Below, piece after piece: positions 40,861 through 54,297 of a DNA stretch of 64,000 nucleotides. The DNA is from Deltaproteobacteria bacterium (GTDB lineage Bacteria; JADJOY01), in NCBI GenBank assembly GCA_016713535.1, contig JADJOY010000039.1, positions 1 through 64,000 on the forward strand, given 5' to 3'. The notes beneath the pieces were generated by a model that saw only the letters and a list, made by a program, of their open reading frames with translations, was not told the DNA's origin and did no database searches. Every line of letters starts with the position of its first letter. Position 1 is the first letter of the stretch. Made by a program: the position numbers and the translations under genes.

Positions 40861-43800
40861 TCAGGGGCGCAGGGCGGTCTCGGCGTCGAAGGACACCAGG
40901 TCGGCGCGGGCGCGCGTCAGCCGCGCGTCGGCACTCTCCTCGTAGCAGCGGCGGCGCGCCTCCAGCAGCTCGCGGTTCCACGGCGGCCACGGTTCGAGCG
41001 GAGCGAGCGCCTCGCCGCAGAGCCCGGCGAAGTCGCTCGAGAGCCCCACCTGCGCGCGCAGCGTGATGCGCGTGTCCTCGAGGATCCGCACCGCGAACGG
41101 CTCGGAGAGCGTGTCGAAGAAGGCGCGACCGAACGCCGGGTCGCGGGTGGCCTCGGTGTAGAGCGCGGAGAGCGTGCGCAGCACCAGCGGCCGGTGCACC
41201 CAGGGATCGCCGCGCAAGAGGCGCAGCGCCCTCGAGCCCGTGGGCGGCGACCGCCGCGCGCTCGCGGCGGGCCGCCGCGAGGATCGTCCACAGGCACTCC
41301 GCGGTGGCCGGGCGCTCGCCGGCGAGACCGTCGATCCACTCTCTCGCGCGCGCATCCGCCTGGCTCGCGAGCAGCTCGGCGACCAGCACGCGATCGATCG
41401 GCGGCAGCGTGCCTGGCTCGAGCGGCGGTTCGATCGCGGTGGTGAAGCCGGGCCATAGCCAGGCCGCGCGCGCGAGATCGCCGCGAGCGTAGGCGAGGCG
41501 CGCCTGCCGGCGCGCCTCGGCGAGCGGACCGCCGGGCATCGACGCACCGGCGCCGGCCGCGGCGGGGTCACCTTCCTCGGCGAGGGCACGCGCCTGGCGC
41601 AGCTCCGCGACGTGCGTCCAGTCGAGGCCGAGCACGCCCTCCGGCCGCGCGGCGCCCAGGGACGCAGCGCTCGCGCGCACCTCGGCGACCGTCAGCGCGT
41701 CGCGGCGCGCCAGGTTTCGCGCCGCCGCGAACTCGAGGACGTTCAGGTCGTCGGTGTTGATCGGCGGCGGCGTGGACGCCGAGCTCACCAGCGCACGCGT
41801 GAACCTCGCGTCCGCGACGAAGCCGGTGTAGAGACCCGCCAGCCCATCCACTCCCCACACCACGTCGAGGGCGCGACGGAACGGCTCGCTCGCGGCTCGC
41901 GCCGCGAGACGCGCCTCGTCGTGGACGAGCGGTGCCGCGCTCGCGACCAAGAGCAGGTCGGTCGCGATCTGCGTCTCCCAGGTCTCGACGCTCGCGAACG
42001 CGGCGCCGAGGGTGGCGTACACCGAGCGCACCGTGGCGCGGTCGAGGTCGTAGACCTGGAGCCACTCGGCGAAGATCCCACCCGGTGCCAGGCGATCCGC
42101 GACCGCGTGGAAGAAGTCGAGGCTGAACAGGCTCGCGACGCCCGCGCGGTAGGGATTCGAGGGCTCCGAGAAGATCACGTCGTAGCGATCGGGTAGCTGG
42201 CGCAGCGCCTCGCGGGCGTCGGCGAAGATCAGCCGCACCCGGGGGTTCGCGAGCACGTCGTGGGTGGCCGCCGGGCCGCGGCGCGCGACCTCCAGCACCT
42301 CCGGCTCGAGCTCGACGACGTCGACACGCTCGATCCCCGGCACCTGCGCGAGCCAGCCCGCCGTCGAGCCCGTGCCGAAGCCGATCACCAGCGCCAGCCG
42401 CGGCGCAGGGTGTAGAGCCGCCGGGATCAGTCCCCCCATCGCCTGCGTCGGGGCGTCGGTGCGGATGTTGCCGTCCGACTTGCCGTTGACGAGCAGCGCG
42501 TCGCCGTCCTGGCTCGAAATCCCGATGGCGCTTTCCCGTCCGTCGCGCTCCCACACCAGCGCCCGGCGCACGGCGTTCAGGTAGTCGTGACGGGCGACCA
42601 CGCTCGGGAAGACCCGTGGCACGGCGCCCACGCCGATCGGCTGGTGACGCCACGCCGCGCTCGGCCCTGGCGACGCGACCAGCACCGCGCCGCACGCCAG
42701 CGCGCCGAGCGTCGCCAGCATGCGGACGCGCTCGCGAAGGCCGCTCTCGCGCAGCGCGAGCGCCGCGGACGCGGCGCCGAGCGCCATCACCACCGCCGCC
42801 GCGACGCGCCAGCTCGGCACTGCTCCCAGCAGCGGCACCAGCACCAGGCCCCCACCCAGCGCCCCGACCACGTTGCCCGCGGCGTTCCACGCGAACACCG
42901 CGCCGCTCTCGCTCCCTGCCTCGCGACGCCCTTCGCCGGCGAGCGCGACCAGCAGCGGGAACTGGTAACCCGCGACCAGCGCCGCCGGCACCACGATCAG
43001 CGCCGCGAGACCACTCCACACGAGCACGAGCACGCCGAAACCGGCGTCACCGAGCCCACGCGTGGCGAGGGCGAGGACCGCCAGGCGGTCGCCGGCCGCG
43101 AGCGGCGCAGCGATGGCGACCGCCTCGAGGGCGCTCACCAGCGCCACGCTCGCGAGGGTCACCGTTGCGCGCCGCCGCACCACACCGTAGGCGAGCCCAC
43201 CGACGCCGGTCCCCGCGAGCGCCAGCGCGAGGATCAGCCCGAACGTGTAGGTCGAGCCGCCGAGCAGCGGGGCGAGCATCCGGTACCACACGAGCTCGAG
43301 GAGCCCGAACGCCAGGCCGGCGAGCGCGGCGGCGGCGCACGCGCTCGCGACCCGCTGACTCCGGCCCTCCGGGCCGTTGCCGGCCCGCGCGGGCTCCACG
43401 GCCGCGTCGATGCCGGCCGATGGGTCGCCGAGCCGTCGCGCGACGAGCCACGAGACCAAGGCGACGGCGACCCCGACCGCCGCGCCCAGCCACGCCGTGG
43501 CGCGGTTGCCGAGCCACTCGAGGACCACGAACGTCGCGGCGCACACTCCGCCGAGCGCGCCGAGCGTGTTCGCGCCGTAGAGCCAGCCCACGCGGCGACG
43601 GGCGCCGTCGTCGTCGCTGGCGACGGCGCGGATCGCGGCCGGCAGCGTGCCGCCCATGAGGAAGGTGGGGACTCCCAGCACCAGCGCCGTGATCGCGAGG
43701 CGCAGCACGGTGCGTGGGACCTCGCCCAGGGGGAAGCTCGCGGCGAGCGCGTGGTAGGGCCGCTCGGCGAGAGCGATCGCGACCGGCGTCAGCGCCGCGG

Positions 43801-44059
43801 CCAGCGCGGCCTGGCCTTCGAGTCGCGCGTAGAGCGCCAGCGCGTTCGGCGCGCGGTCGACCCGCCGCCCGAAGTGCCGCGCGCCCAGGCCGAGGCCCGC
43901 GAGGAAACACGCCACCACCGCCGCGTGAGCCGCGGTGGACGCGCCGAACACGCCGCGGAAGAGCCGGAACCACGCGGTCTGGTCAAGGAGCGCCGCGAAC
44001 CCCGAGGCGAGGACCAGAAGCGCGACCAACGCGAGCGGGGGCGAGTCGCGGTGCCGCAT
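40861..44059 (-). CDS. MFS-like membrane protein fused to a spermidine-synthase-type methyltransferase fold
   Basis: Seen: ATG 44059 (MRHRDSPPLALVALLVLASG), about 14 hydrophobic segments over the first 520 residues (LLDQTAWFRLFRGVFGASTA, GWLYGANTLGALGGV, LVAGYQFPLLVALAG). A Rossmann domain follows: LALVIGFGTGSTAGW, RVDVVELEPEVLEVARRGPA, YDVIFSEPSNPYRAGVASLF. A helical tail of about 250 residues continues across one frame break near 41240. Known: such fusions are common and usually annotated 'fused MFS/spermidine synthase'; actual aminopropyltransfer is unproven for them. Substrate unknown. Total about 1065 residues. Divergent from the sterol-desaturase-like gene. Confidence 0.85.
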
Positions 44060-44107
44060 GGGGCGGGCAAGGTGGCCAACGAGCCCGTCGCAAGCAACGC
44101 TCCCGCC

Positions 44108-44887
44108 GTGAGCTACCTGGGCTGGCTGATCGGGCTCTCGGCGGGCTTCGCGCTCGCCGAGCGCGTCCGCCCCGCGCGCGCCGAGCAGCCGGCGGCGCGG
44201 CCGGAGCTCGCGAACGACCTCGCCTACCTCGCCTTCAACGGCCACCTCTACGCGCTCCTCACCGCGTCGGTGGCGGGCGCGCTCGTGGCCTTCACCCGCG
44301 GCCTGCTGTTCGGGTTCGGCTGGTCACCCGGCGCGGGGGTGCTGGCCGGTCGCGGGTTCGCGGTGCAGTTCGCGGTGGCCCTGGTGGTCTGCGACCTCGG
44401 GCAGTGGTGCGTCCACAACCTGCTCCACCGCGTGCCGTGGCTGTGGCAGCTCCACAAGGTCCACCACTCGGCGCGGAACATGGACTGGGCCGTGAACTTC
44501 CGCTTCCACTGGGCCGAGCTGATCGTGTACCGCTCGCTCCTCTTCGTGCCGGTGCTGTGGCTGGGTGGCGACCCGGGGCCGCTCATCGCGGTGGCGGTGT
44601 TCGGAACCTTCTGGGGACACCTGAACCACGCCAACCTGGACGTGGACCTGGGGCGCCTCGGCTACCTGATGAACAGCCCGCGGATGCACCTCTGGCACCA
44701 CGACGCCTCCGACGAGGGCGGGCGTCACGGCAAGAACTTCGGCATCGTCCTGAGCGTGTGGGACTGGCTCTTCCGGACCGCGTACTGGCCGCGCGACCGC
44801 GTGCCCGAGCGACTCGGCTACCCGGGCGACGACGAGATGCCGCGTGATCTGCCGCGCCAGCTCGTGTTCCCGCTCACGCGGCGGTGA
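44108..44887 (+). CDS. Sterol desaturase / fatty-acid hydroxylase superfamily membrane protein
   Basis: Seen: GTG 44108, 259 residues, four or five hydrophobic segments and the eight-histidine pattern: HNLLHRVPWLWQLHKVHHS, HLNHAN and MHLWHHDASDEGGRHGKNFG. Known: these histidines bind a di-iron centre for C-H hydroxylation or desaturation of sterols, fatty acids or related lipids in the membrane. Substrate not assignable. A longer upstream frame is antisense to the spermidine-synthase-like gene and is rejected; another possible start is GTG near 44072. Confidence 0.87.
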   Translation: MSYLGWLIGLSAGFALAERVRPARAEQPAARPELANDLAYLAFNGHLYALLTASVAGALVAFTRGLLFGFGWSPGAGVLAGRGFAVQFAVALVVCDLGQWCVHNLLHRVPWLWQLHKVHHSARNMDWAVNFRFHWAELIVYRSLLFVPVLWLGGDPGPLIAVAVFGTFWGHLNHANLDVDLGRLGYLMNSPRMHLWHHDASDEGGRHGKNFGIVLSVWDWLFRTAYWPRDRVPERLGYPGDDEMPRDLPRQLVFPLTRR

Positions 44888-44894
44888 CGCCGCC

Positions 44895-46793
<1,899 letters not shown>

Positions 46794-46838
46794 CCCGCCA
46801 AATTAGCGGATTTGCACGGTCCTGAGTGGCCCGCGCCA

Positions 46839-46927
46839 GAGGCGCGTCGCGAGCGCAGCGAAGCGCCTCAGGGGTGGGGCCCCACGAAAACCGCTTTTCG
46901 TGGGGCGGGGGGCTAGAAAAGCCCCCC
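46839..46927 (-). terminator. Three-hairpin element after the molybdopterin oxidoreductase gene
   Basis: Begins 14 bp after the stop of the minus-strand gene. Stems in plus-strand coordinates: GGGGGGCT/AGCCCCCC at 46907-46927; GCCCCACGAAAA/TTTTCGTGGGGC at 46879-46906; GAGGCGC/GCGCCTC at 46839-46868. The same three-stem order occurs after the chemoreceptor gene at 50097-50174 with different stem bases. No U-run follows, so classical intrinsic termination is not assured; it may be a 3'-end stabiliser. Confidence 0.6.
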
Positions 46928-46940
46928 GGGAGAACATCGG

Positions 46941-49213
<2,273 letters not shown>

Positions 49214-49232
49214 CGCGGTGCCTCCCACCAGT

Positions 49233-49285
49233 GCGTTCGTTAGCGATACGAACGCTATCACCGTGCGTTCGTTACCGCAACGCAC
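49233..49285. promoter_or_regulatory. Two palindromic operators between molybdopterin oxidoreductase and hxlR-type gene
   Basis: GCGTTCGT-N7-ACGAACGC at 49233-49255 and GTGCGTT-N9-AACGCAC at 49263-49285, both with perfect arms, 30 bp centre to centre. A shared GTGCGTTCGTTA starts at 49231 and at 49263. They sit in the 115-bp gap between the divergent starts. Inferred: binding sites of the adjacent HxlR protein, controlling both directions. Confidence 0.7.
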
Positions 49286-49328
49286 TATGCTGTGGACGAC
49301 GCTCACCCCGCGCCCTGGAGCCTCGCCG

Positions 49329-49847
49329 ATGAAGCGCACATCGTTCGCACGCTGGCCCTGCTCGATCGCCCGCACCGTCGATCTGGTCGGTGACTGGTGG
49401 ACTCCGCTGGTGCTGCGCGAGGCCTTCTACGGCGTGACCCGCTTCGAGGACTGGCAACGCAACCTCGGCCTCGGCCGCAACGTCCTCGCCGAGCGGCTCA
49501 AGCGCCTCGTCGCCGAGGACATGCTCGCCCGCCACCGCTACCAGGAGCACCCCGAGCGCCACGAGTACCACCTGACCGAGAAGGGGCGCGACTTCTTCCC
49601 CGTGCTGATGGCGATGCTGAGCTGGGGCGACCGCTGGCTCGACGGCGGGCGCGGCGCGCCGGTCGCGCTGCGTCACCTGCCCTGCGGTCACCTCACGCGG
49701 CCGGAGGTGGTGTGCGGCCACTGCCGGCAGCCGCTCACACGCGAGGAGGTGCAGGGCGAGCTCGGCCCCGGCTTCCCCCCGAAGCTGCGGACGCTGCCGC
49801 TGGTCGAGAAGCGCTTCGCCCGCAAGGGCGAGAGGGTGAGCTCGTGA
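49329..49847 (+). CDS. HxlR-family winged-helix regulator
   Basis: Seen: ATG 49329; 172 residues. MKRTSFARWPCSIARTVDLV holds the conserved early cysteine, then GDWWTPLVLREAFYGVTRFE, NVLAERLKRLVAEDML and YHLTEKGRDFFPVL, the winged-helix core. A C-terminal CGHLTRPEVVCGHCRQPL looks like a small zinc or redox cysteine cluster. Known: HxlR proteins bind palindromic DNA as dimers and often respond to quinones, aldehydes or reactive electrophiles through cysteine. Divergent from the molybdopterin oxidoreductase, which it probably controls. The stop overlaps the next small gene (GTGA). Confidence 0.9.
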   Translation: MKRTSFARWPCSIARTVDLVGDWWTPLVLREAFYGVTRFEDWQRNLGLGRNVLAERLKRLVAEDMLARHRYQEHPERHEYHLTEKGRDFFPVLMAMLSWGDRWLDGGRGAPVALRHLPCGHLTRPEVVCGHCRQPLTREEVQGELGPGFPPKLRTLPLVEKRFARKGERVSS

Positions 49848-49993
49848 GCGCGGGACCGAAGCGGGGCTTCGTGGGTGTGGTGCTCATCCTGGTCGGGTGT
49901 GTCGCGCTCGCCGCGACGCTCACGGTCGTGGTCGTGAAGGGCCTGCACCTACCGACCCACCACGACCCGCCGGCTCGCACCGCCCCACCCTGA
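49844..49993 (+). CDS. 49-residue single-helix membrane peptide after hxlR-type gene
   Basis: Seen: GTG start overlapping the hxlR stop as GTGA; VGVVLILVGCVALAATLTVV forms one membrane helix, followed by a His/Pro-rich tail (LHLPTHHDPPARTAPP). No family recognised. The overlap favours a real, cotranslated gene. Confidence 0.45.
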   Translation: MSAGPKRGFVGVVLILVGCVALAATLTVVVVKGLHLPTHHDPPARTAPP

Positions 49994-50096
49994 TCCAGAG
50001 CGTCGCGAGCCGGCGGGGCGTGCGCCCCGGCTGGCGGAGGGCTGGAACGTGCTCGGGCGCGAGGCCACGCCCGGCTCGCCAAGGGGCGGGGCGCGC

Positions 50097-50174
50097 GGCG
50101 CGTCTTCGCGCCGGATTCAGGGTGGGGCCCCGTCCGGATTCACTCCGGACGGGGCGGGGTCTTGGAAAGACCCC
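50097..50174 (-). terminator. Three-hairpin element after the chemoreceptor gene
   Basis: Begins 9 bp after the chemoreceptor stop. Stems: GGGGTCTT/AAGACCCC at 50156-50174; GCCCCGTCCGGA/TCCGGACGGGGC at 50127-50155; GGCGCG/CGCGCC at 50097-50112. It has the same order, the same GGGGC joints and the same CACCC-TGA joint (read on the minus strand) as 46839-46927. The stems differ in sequence but still pair perfectly, so structure rather than sequence is conserved. Confidence 0.6.
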
Positions 50175-50182
50175 GCAGGAGC

Positions 50183-51934
50183 TCAGAACTCGCCGAAGTC
50201 GCTGAGATCGTGGCCGGCGTGGCCGTTGCCGCCGGCGGCGGCCATCGCGATCGGAGGATCGGCCGGCGTCGTGGCGTCCGACGAGGCGGCGCTCGCCTTG
50301 GCGCGGGCCGGCTTCTTGCGCGGCGTGAGCGCCGCGACCTTCGCCCTCGGTGCCTCGGCCGCTACGGCGGCTGGCCGGTGGCCGTCCGCGCCCACCTTGA
50401 ACTGTCCGACCAGGCTCTGGAGCTGATCGGCCTGGCTCGCCATGGTCTCCGAGGTGCTCGAGAGCTCTTCGGTCTGTGCTGCGTTCGACTGGGTGACGCG
50501 ATCGAGCTGGGTCACGGCGACGTTCACCTGCTCGATCCCGCTCGACTGCTCGCCCGACGCCGCGGCGATCTCGCTGACGATGTCGTTGACGCGGGTGACC
50601 GCGGTGACGATCTCGTCGAGGGTCTTGCCGACCTCGTTCACCGAGCCGGCGCCGGTCTCGACCTTGCTCACCGAGTCCTGGATGAGGGCCTTGGTCTCCT
50701 TGGCCGCCGACGCGCTGCGCTGCGCGAGGTTCCGGACCTCCTCCGCCACCACCGCGAAGCCGCGGCCCTGCTCACCGGCGCGCGCAGCCTCGACCGCGGC
50801 ATTGAGCGCCAGCAGGTTGGTCTGGAAAGCGATCTCGTCGATGGTGGTGATGATCTCGGCGATCTTCGCGGACGCGGTACGGATGTCGGTCATCGCCGAC
50901 ACCGCCTCGCGGGTGACCTTGCCGCCGCGCTCCGCGACGTCGCGGGCCGTGGACGAGAGCTGGCGGGCGCGCTCGGCGTTCTCGGCGTTCTGCTTCACCG
51001 CGCTGGTGATCTCCTCGAGGCTCGACGCGGTCTCCTCGAGGCTCGCGGCCTGCTCCTGGGCGCCGCTCGAGATCTCCTCCGAGGCCGCCGAGAGCTGCTG
51101 GGCGCCGCTCGCGACGCAGTCGGCCGTCGAGCGGACGTCGCTCAGCGCGTCACGCATCTTGCCGACGGTCTGGTCGAGCGCGGATCCCATCGCGCCGATC
51201 TCGTCCTTGGTCGTGAGGTTGAGCCGGGCGGTGAGGTCGCCGGCGGCGACCTGGGTGAGCACGTCGACCGTCTTGCCCAGCGGGCCGGTGATCGCGCGGG
51301 TGATCACGAAGGCGCACAGCAACCCGGCCACCACCGCGCTACACAGCACGATCACCATGCTCCGCTGGCTCGCCTCGATGTCGGCGTTGGTGGTGTTCAT
51401 GGTCTCCTCCATGAGCTGCCGCTTGGAGGTTTCGAGCTCGTCGAACAACGCGTCGACCTCGTTGAGCTTCGCGCGCGCGGCCTTCAGCCCGGCCTGCGCC
51501 TCTGCGTCCTTGTCCTCGTAGGCGCGCTGGCGGAGCTGGTCGGTCGCGGGGCGGACCTCCTCCACGTAGAGCTTGAGCGCCGCCGCGGCCTTGGCCTTGT
51601 CCTCGGCGTTCACGATGTGGCTCTGGTACTGGGCGAACTCCTCGTCGAACGCCGCCGAGTATTTCTTGACGTCGGCGATTCGCTTCTCGACGTCGGCGGG
51701 AGTGTCGTCGAGGATCGCGTTGCGCACCGCGCGGCTGACGCGGATCGTGTCGAGGTTGGCCTCCTTGAGGGCCAGCGCGCCGAGCGCGTGGTTCTCGTAG
51801 AGGACCTGGAGCTTCTTCTGGACGTCCTCGTTGGTGCGGTAGGACTCGACACCGACGGCCACCGTCATCCCGATCACCAGCAAGAAGCCGAGCGTGAGCT
51901 TCACCCCGGTCTTCAGGTTCCGAAATGCGTTCAT
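50183..51934 (-). CDS. Methyl-accepting chemotaxis protein
   Basis: Seen: ATG 51934; 583 residues. Helix at about 10-30 (GVKLTLGFLLVIGMTVAVGV), a four-helix-bundle periplasmic sensor of about 160 residues, second helix near 190-215 (MVIVLCSAVVAGLLCAFVIT), HAMP domain, and the signalling hairpin with the near-invariant tip EIAFQTNLLALNAAVEAARA and GEQGRGFAVVAEEVRNLA. A Lys/Ala-rich C-terminal tail of about 70 residues ends GHDLSDFGEF; no NWETF-type CheR tether is seen. Known: senses ligands and controls the CheA kinase. Intact. No che genes are nearby. Confidence 0.95.
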   Translation of the reverse strand: MNAFRNLKTGVKLTLGFLLVIGMTVAVGVESYRTNEDVQKKLQVLYENHALGALALKEANLDTIRVSRAVRNAILDDTPADVEKRIADVKKYSAAFDEEFAQYQSHIVNAEDKAKAAAALKLYVEEVRPATDQLRQRAYEDKDAEAQAGLKAARAKLNEVDALFDELETSKRQLMEETMNTTNADIEASQRSMVIVLCSAVVAGLLCAFVITRAITGPLGKTVDVLTQVAAGDLTARLNLTTKDEIGAMGSALDQTVGKMRDALSDVRSTADCVASGAQQLSAASEEISSGAQEQAASLEETASSLEEITSAVKQNAENAERARQLSSTARDVAERGGKVTREAVSAMTDIRTASAKIAEIITTIDEIAFQTNLLALNAAVEAARAGEQGRGFAVVAEEVRNLAQRSASAAKETKALIQDSVSKVETGAGSVNEVGKTLDEIVTAVTRVNDIVSEIAAASGEQSSGIEQVNVAVTQLDRVTQSNAAQTEELSSTSETMASQADQLQSLVGQFKVGADGHRPAAVAAEAPRAKVAALTPRKKPARAKASAASSDATTPADPPIAMAAAGGNGHAGHDLSDFGEF

Positions 51935-52277
51935 CTCGATCCTCCGCGGCGCGGGCCTCGTCCGCGCTGTCTCGTCCGCGCCAGGGCGGACCTCTCCTGC
52001 GCCCGCACGGGACCGGAGTGGACCCGCGCGTCTCGGTAAACACTTGCTGGATGGCCGAGCCGACGCCACGGCGTGGCGGGCGACGATGGTCGCTGAGCGC
52101 TGGACCTCGCCAGAGCCCGCTCGGTCAGCGCGATCCAGCGCAAGGGCCGTGCCCAACGCACCGCCTGCGCGCGGCCGGGGAGCGAGCCAGATCGAGCGCG
52201 ACGAAGGGCGGTCCGGGCCACGAGGGCTCACCCGCCGGGACGGCGAAAACGCCCGGGAAAGGCCCTCTGGCGAACTC
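51935..52277. other. 343-bp gap upstream of the chemoreceptor gene
   Basis: No gene is supportable. It must contain the chemoreceptor promoter on the minus strand. An open frame continues upstream of the chemoreceptor start but is Arg/Ala-rich and lacks family similarity. The tail of the LysR gene ends at its right side. No clear promoter, operator or hairpin is seen. Confidence 0.5.
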
Positions 52278-53315
52278 CTACCGAGAGCGTGGCGCTCGCG
52301 CCGTTACCAGCTCGGAAGGACGAAGGCCGCGACGCGAGCGTTCTTCATCGGCGAGGGCGTGAGGAGCAGTAGGCAAAGGTTGCCGGCGAGTGATCGTGTT
52401 TTGCGTGTTCGGCGGGTCTGCAGTGCCGAGCGCCCGAGCCAGCTCGTCGATGACGGCTCCGACCTTGGGCGAGCGGCGGCGACTCGGGGGATAGGCGGCG
52501 ACGATCGGGTCGGCGACGGGACGCGGGAGTGCCCCGGCGACGACGACTTCTCCCGCGGCGAGGGCGTCGTCGACGATGAAGCGAGGCAGCACCGCGAGGC
52601 CGAGGCCGGCTCGAACCGCCTCCAGCATCGCCTCACCGTGATTGATCACCACGCGACTCACCAGCGCGAGCGTCCGAGGCGCGCCACCGGCACTCGCGGG
52701 CTCGAAGCGCCACAGCTGCGTGGCGCGTACGTTCGCGTAGCCGATCGTCGGATGCCGGGCGAGCTCCTCGAGGCTCGCCGGCAGCCCGACACGCGCTGCG
52801 TAGCGCGCCGACGCGCACACCACCCGCTCGCTCACTCCGAGCGTCCTCACCACCAGGGCCGAGTCGACGATCGGGCCGACCCGGATCGCGAGGTCGTAGC
52901 CGTCCCGCACCAGATCGACGGCGCGGTCGTCGAGGTCGAGCGCCAGGGCGAGACGTGGGTTGCGCTCCAGGAAAGCGAACAGCCGCGGTCCGACCACCCG
53001 CGCGCCGAACGTCGTCGGCGCGGTCATGCGCAGCGTCCCGCACAGGGCACCCGCGCGGCTCGCGACCTCGTCCGCCGCGTCGTCGAGCTCCCGCATGGCC
53101 CCCTTGGCACGCTCGTGGAACGCGAGCCCCTCGTCGGTGGCCACGATCCCACGCGTCGAGCGCGTGAGGAGCGCCACGCCGAGCGCCGCCTCGAGGTCGG
53201 CGACGCGCTTGCTCACCACCGACTTCGCCAGCCCGAGGCGACGCGCGGCCTCGCTCACCGAGCCGCTCTCGACCACCTGCAGGAAAGCCGCGAGCTGATC
53301 GAGCCCGAAGTTCAC
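52278..53315 (-). CDS. LysR-family transcriptional regulator
   Basis: Seen: GTG 53315; winged-helix start LDQLAAFLQVVESGSVSEAA and LGLAKSVVSKRVADLEAALG, then an effector domain with LCGTLRMTAPTTFGARVVGP and GLGLAVLPRFIVDDALAAGE. The last 45 or so residues (from NTQNTITRR) have no LysR counterpart and may be a read-through extension caused by a lost stop or a read error. Known: LysR proteins activate a divergent neighbour; here the divergent gene is pirin, 107 bp away. Confidence 0.88.
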   Translation of the reverse strand: MNFGLDQLAAFLQVVESGSVSEAARRLGLAKSVVSKRVADLEAALGVALLTRSTRGIVATDEGLAFHERAKGAMRELDDAADEVASRAGALCGTLRMTAPTTFGARVVGPRLFAFLERNPRLALALDLDDRAVDLVRDGYDLAIRVGPIVDSALVVRTLGVSERVVCASARYAARVGLPASLEELARHPTIGYANVRATQLWRFEPASAGGAPRTLALVSRVVINHGEAMLEAVRAGLGLAVLPRFIVDDALAAGEVVVAGALPRPVADPIVAAYPPSRRRSPKVGAVIDELARALGTADPPNTQNTITRRQPLPTAPHALADEERSRRGLRPSELVTARAPRSR

Positions 53316-53422
53316 GTTCGCGTTCCCCGAACGGCGCGTTCGCCGAATGGCCCGTAGCGAGGTGGGCGGACCGAGCTTACTCTCCGCCGCGAGCCGTTCG
53401 ACGGCTCGAGGAGACCAACGCC

Positions 53423-54283
53423 ATGACGACGAAGATGAACGGCACGGCACGAGCCGTGCGCCGGGCGGTGCGCGGCCAGCCGACCAGCGACGGTGCCGGC
53501 GTGCGGTTGAACCGGGTGATCGGGACCGCCGCCCTCGCGGACGTCGACCCGTTCCTGATGCTCGACGAGTTCCGCTCGGACGACGCGAGCGACTACATCG
53601 CCGGGTTCCCGGACCACCCGCACCGCGGCTTCGAGACCGTCACCTACATGCTCGAGGGCCGCATGCGCCACCACGACAACCAGGGGAACTCCGGACTCCT
53701 CGGACCCGGCAGCGTACAGTGGATGACGGCCGGGCGCGGCATCGTCCACTCCGAGATGCCCGAGCAGGTGGACGGGCTGATGTGGGGCTTCCAGCTCTGG
53801 GTCAACCTACCGGCGCGCGACAAGATGACTGCGCCGCGCTACCAGGACATCGCGCCGGAGCGCATCCCCACGGTGGCGATCGAGCCGGGCGTGTCCGCGC
53901 GCGTGATCGCGGGCTCGTTCGGCGGAGCCGCCGGGCCGGTCCAGAACACCACCATCGCGCCGCTCTACCTCGACGTGGCGCTGGCGAGCGGACGCTCGCT
54001 CGAGGTGCCGGTGCCGGCCGCGCACGAAGGGTTCGTGTACCCGTTCGTGGGCTCGGTGCGGGTCGGCGACGGCGACGACGGCACGACGCTCGCGCGCGGC
54101 ACCGCCGGCGTCCTCGGCGCCGGGGACCACGTCACGCTGAGCGCGAGCGACGGCGACGCCCGGCTCATCCTCGTCGCGGGCCAACCTCTACGCGAGCCGG
54201 TGGCGCGCTACGGCCCGTTCGTGATGACCACGATGGACGAGATTCGCCAGGCCATCCTCGACTACCAGTCGGGACGGCTGTGA
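53423..54283 (+). CDS. Pirin family protein (bicupin)
   Basis: Seen: 286 residues, intact. N-terminal cupin with the metal site FPDHPHRGFETVTYMLEG and HSEMPEQ (His/His/His/Glu type), GPGSVQWMTAGRGIVHSE, then the second cupin (VYPFVGSVRVGDGDDG). Known: bacterial pirins of the YhaK/quercetinase-like type bind a metal and may have quercetin 2,3-dioxygenase or redox-sensing activity. The quinone-reductase gene follows 14 bp downstream, suggesting a two-gene operon under the divergent LysR. Confidence 0.93.
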   Translation: MTTKMNGTARAVRRAVRGQPTSDGAGVRLNRVIGTAALADVDPFLMLDEFRSDDASDYIAGFPDHPHRGFETVTYMLEGRMRHHDNQGNSGLLGPGSVQWMTAGRGIVHSEMPEQVDGLMWGFQLWVNLPARDKMTAPRYQDIAPERIPTVAIEPGVSARVIAGSFGGAAGPVQNTTIAPLYLDVALASGRSLEVPVPAAHEGFVYPFVGSVRVGDGDDGTTLARGTAGVLGAGDHVTLSASDGDARLILVAGQPLREPVARYGPFVMTTMDEIRQAILDYQSGRL

Positions 54284-54297
54284 GGGATGATGCGCGC

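Noticed and set aside
42587-44107. N-terminal extension of the sterol-desaturase-like frame to 42587
   Set aside because: Lies antisense to the spermidine-synthase-like gene and has a non-protein-like Arg/Gln/His-rich composition; the start is set at GTG 44108.
51935-52231. Longer N-terminus for the chemoreceptor
   Set aside because: Arg/Ala/Pro-rich extension with no membrane or sensor features; MNAFRNLKTG at 51934 is a typical start.
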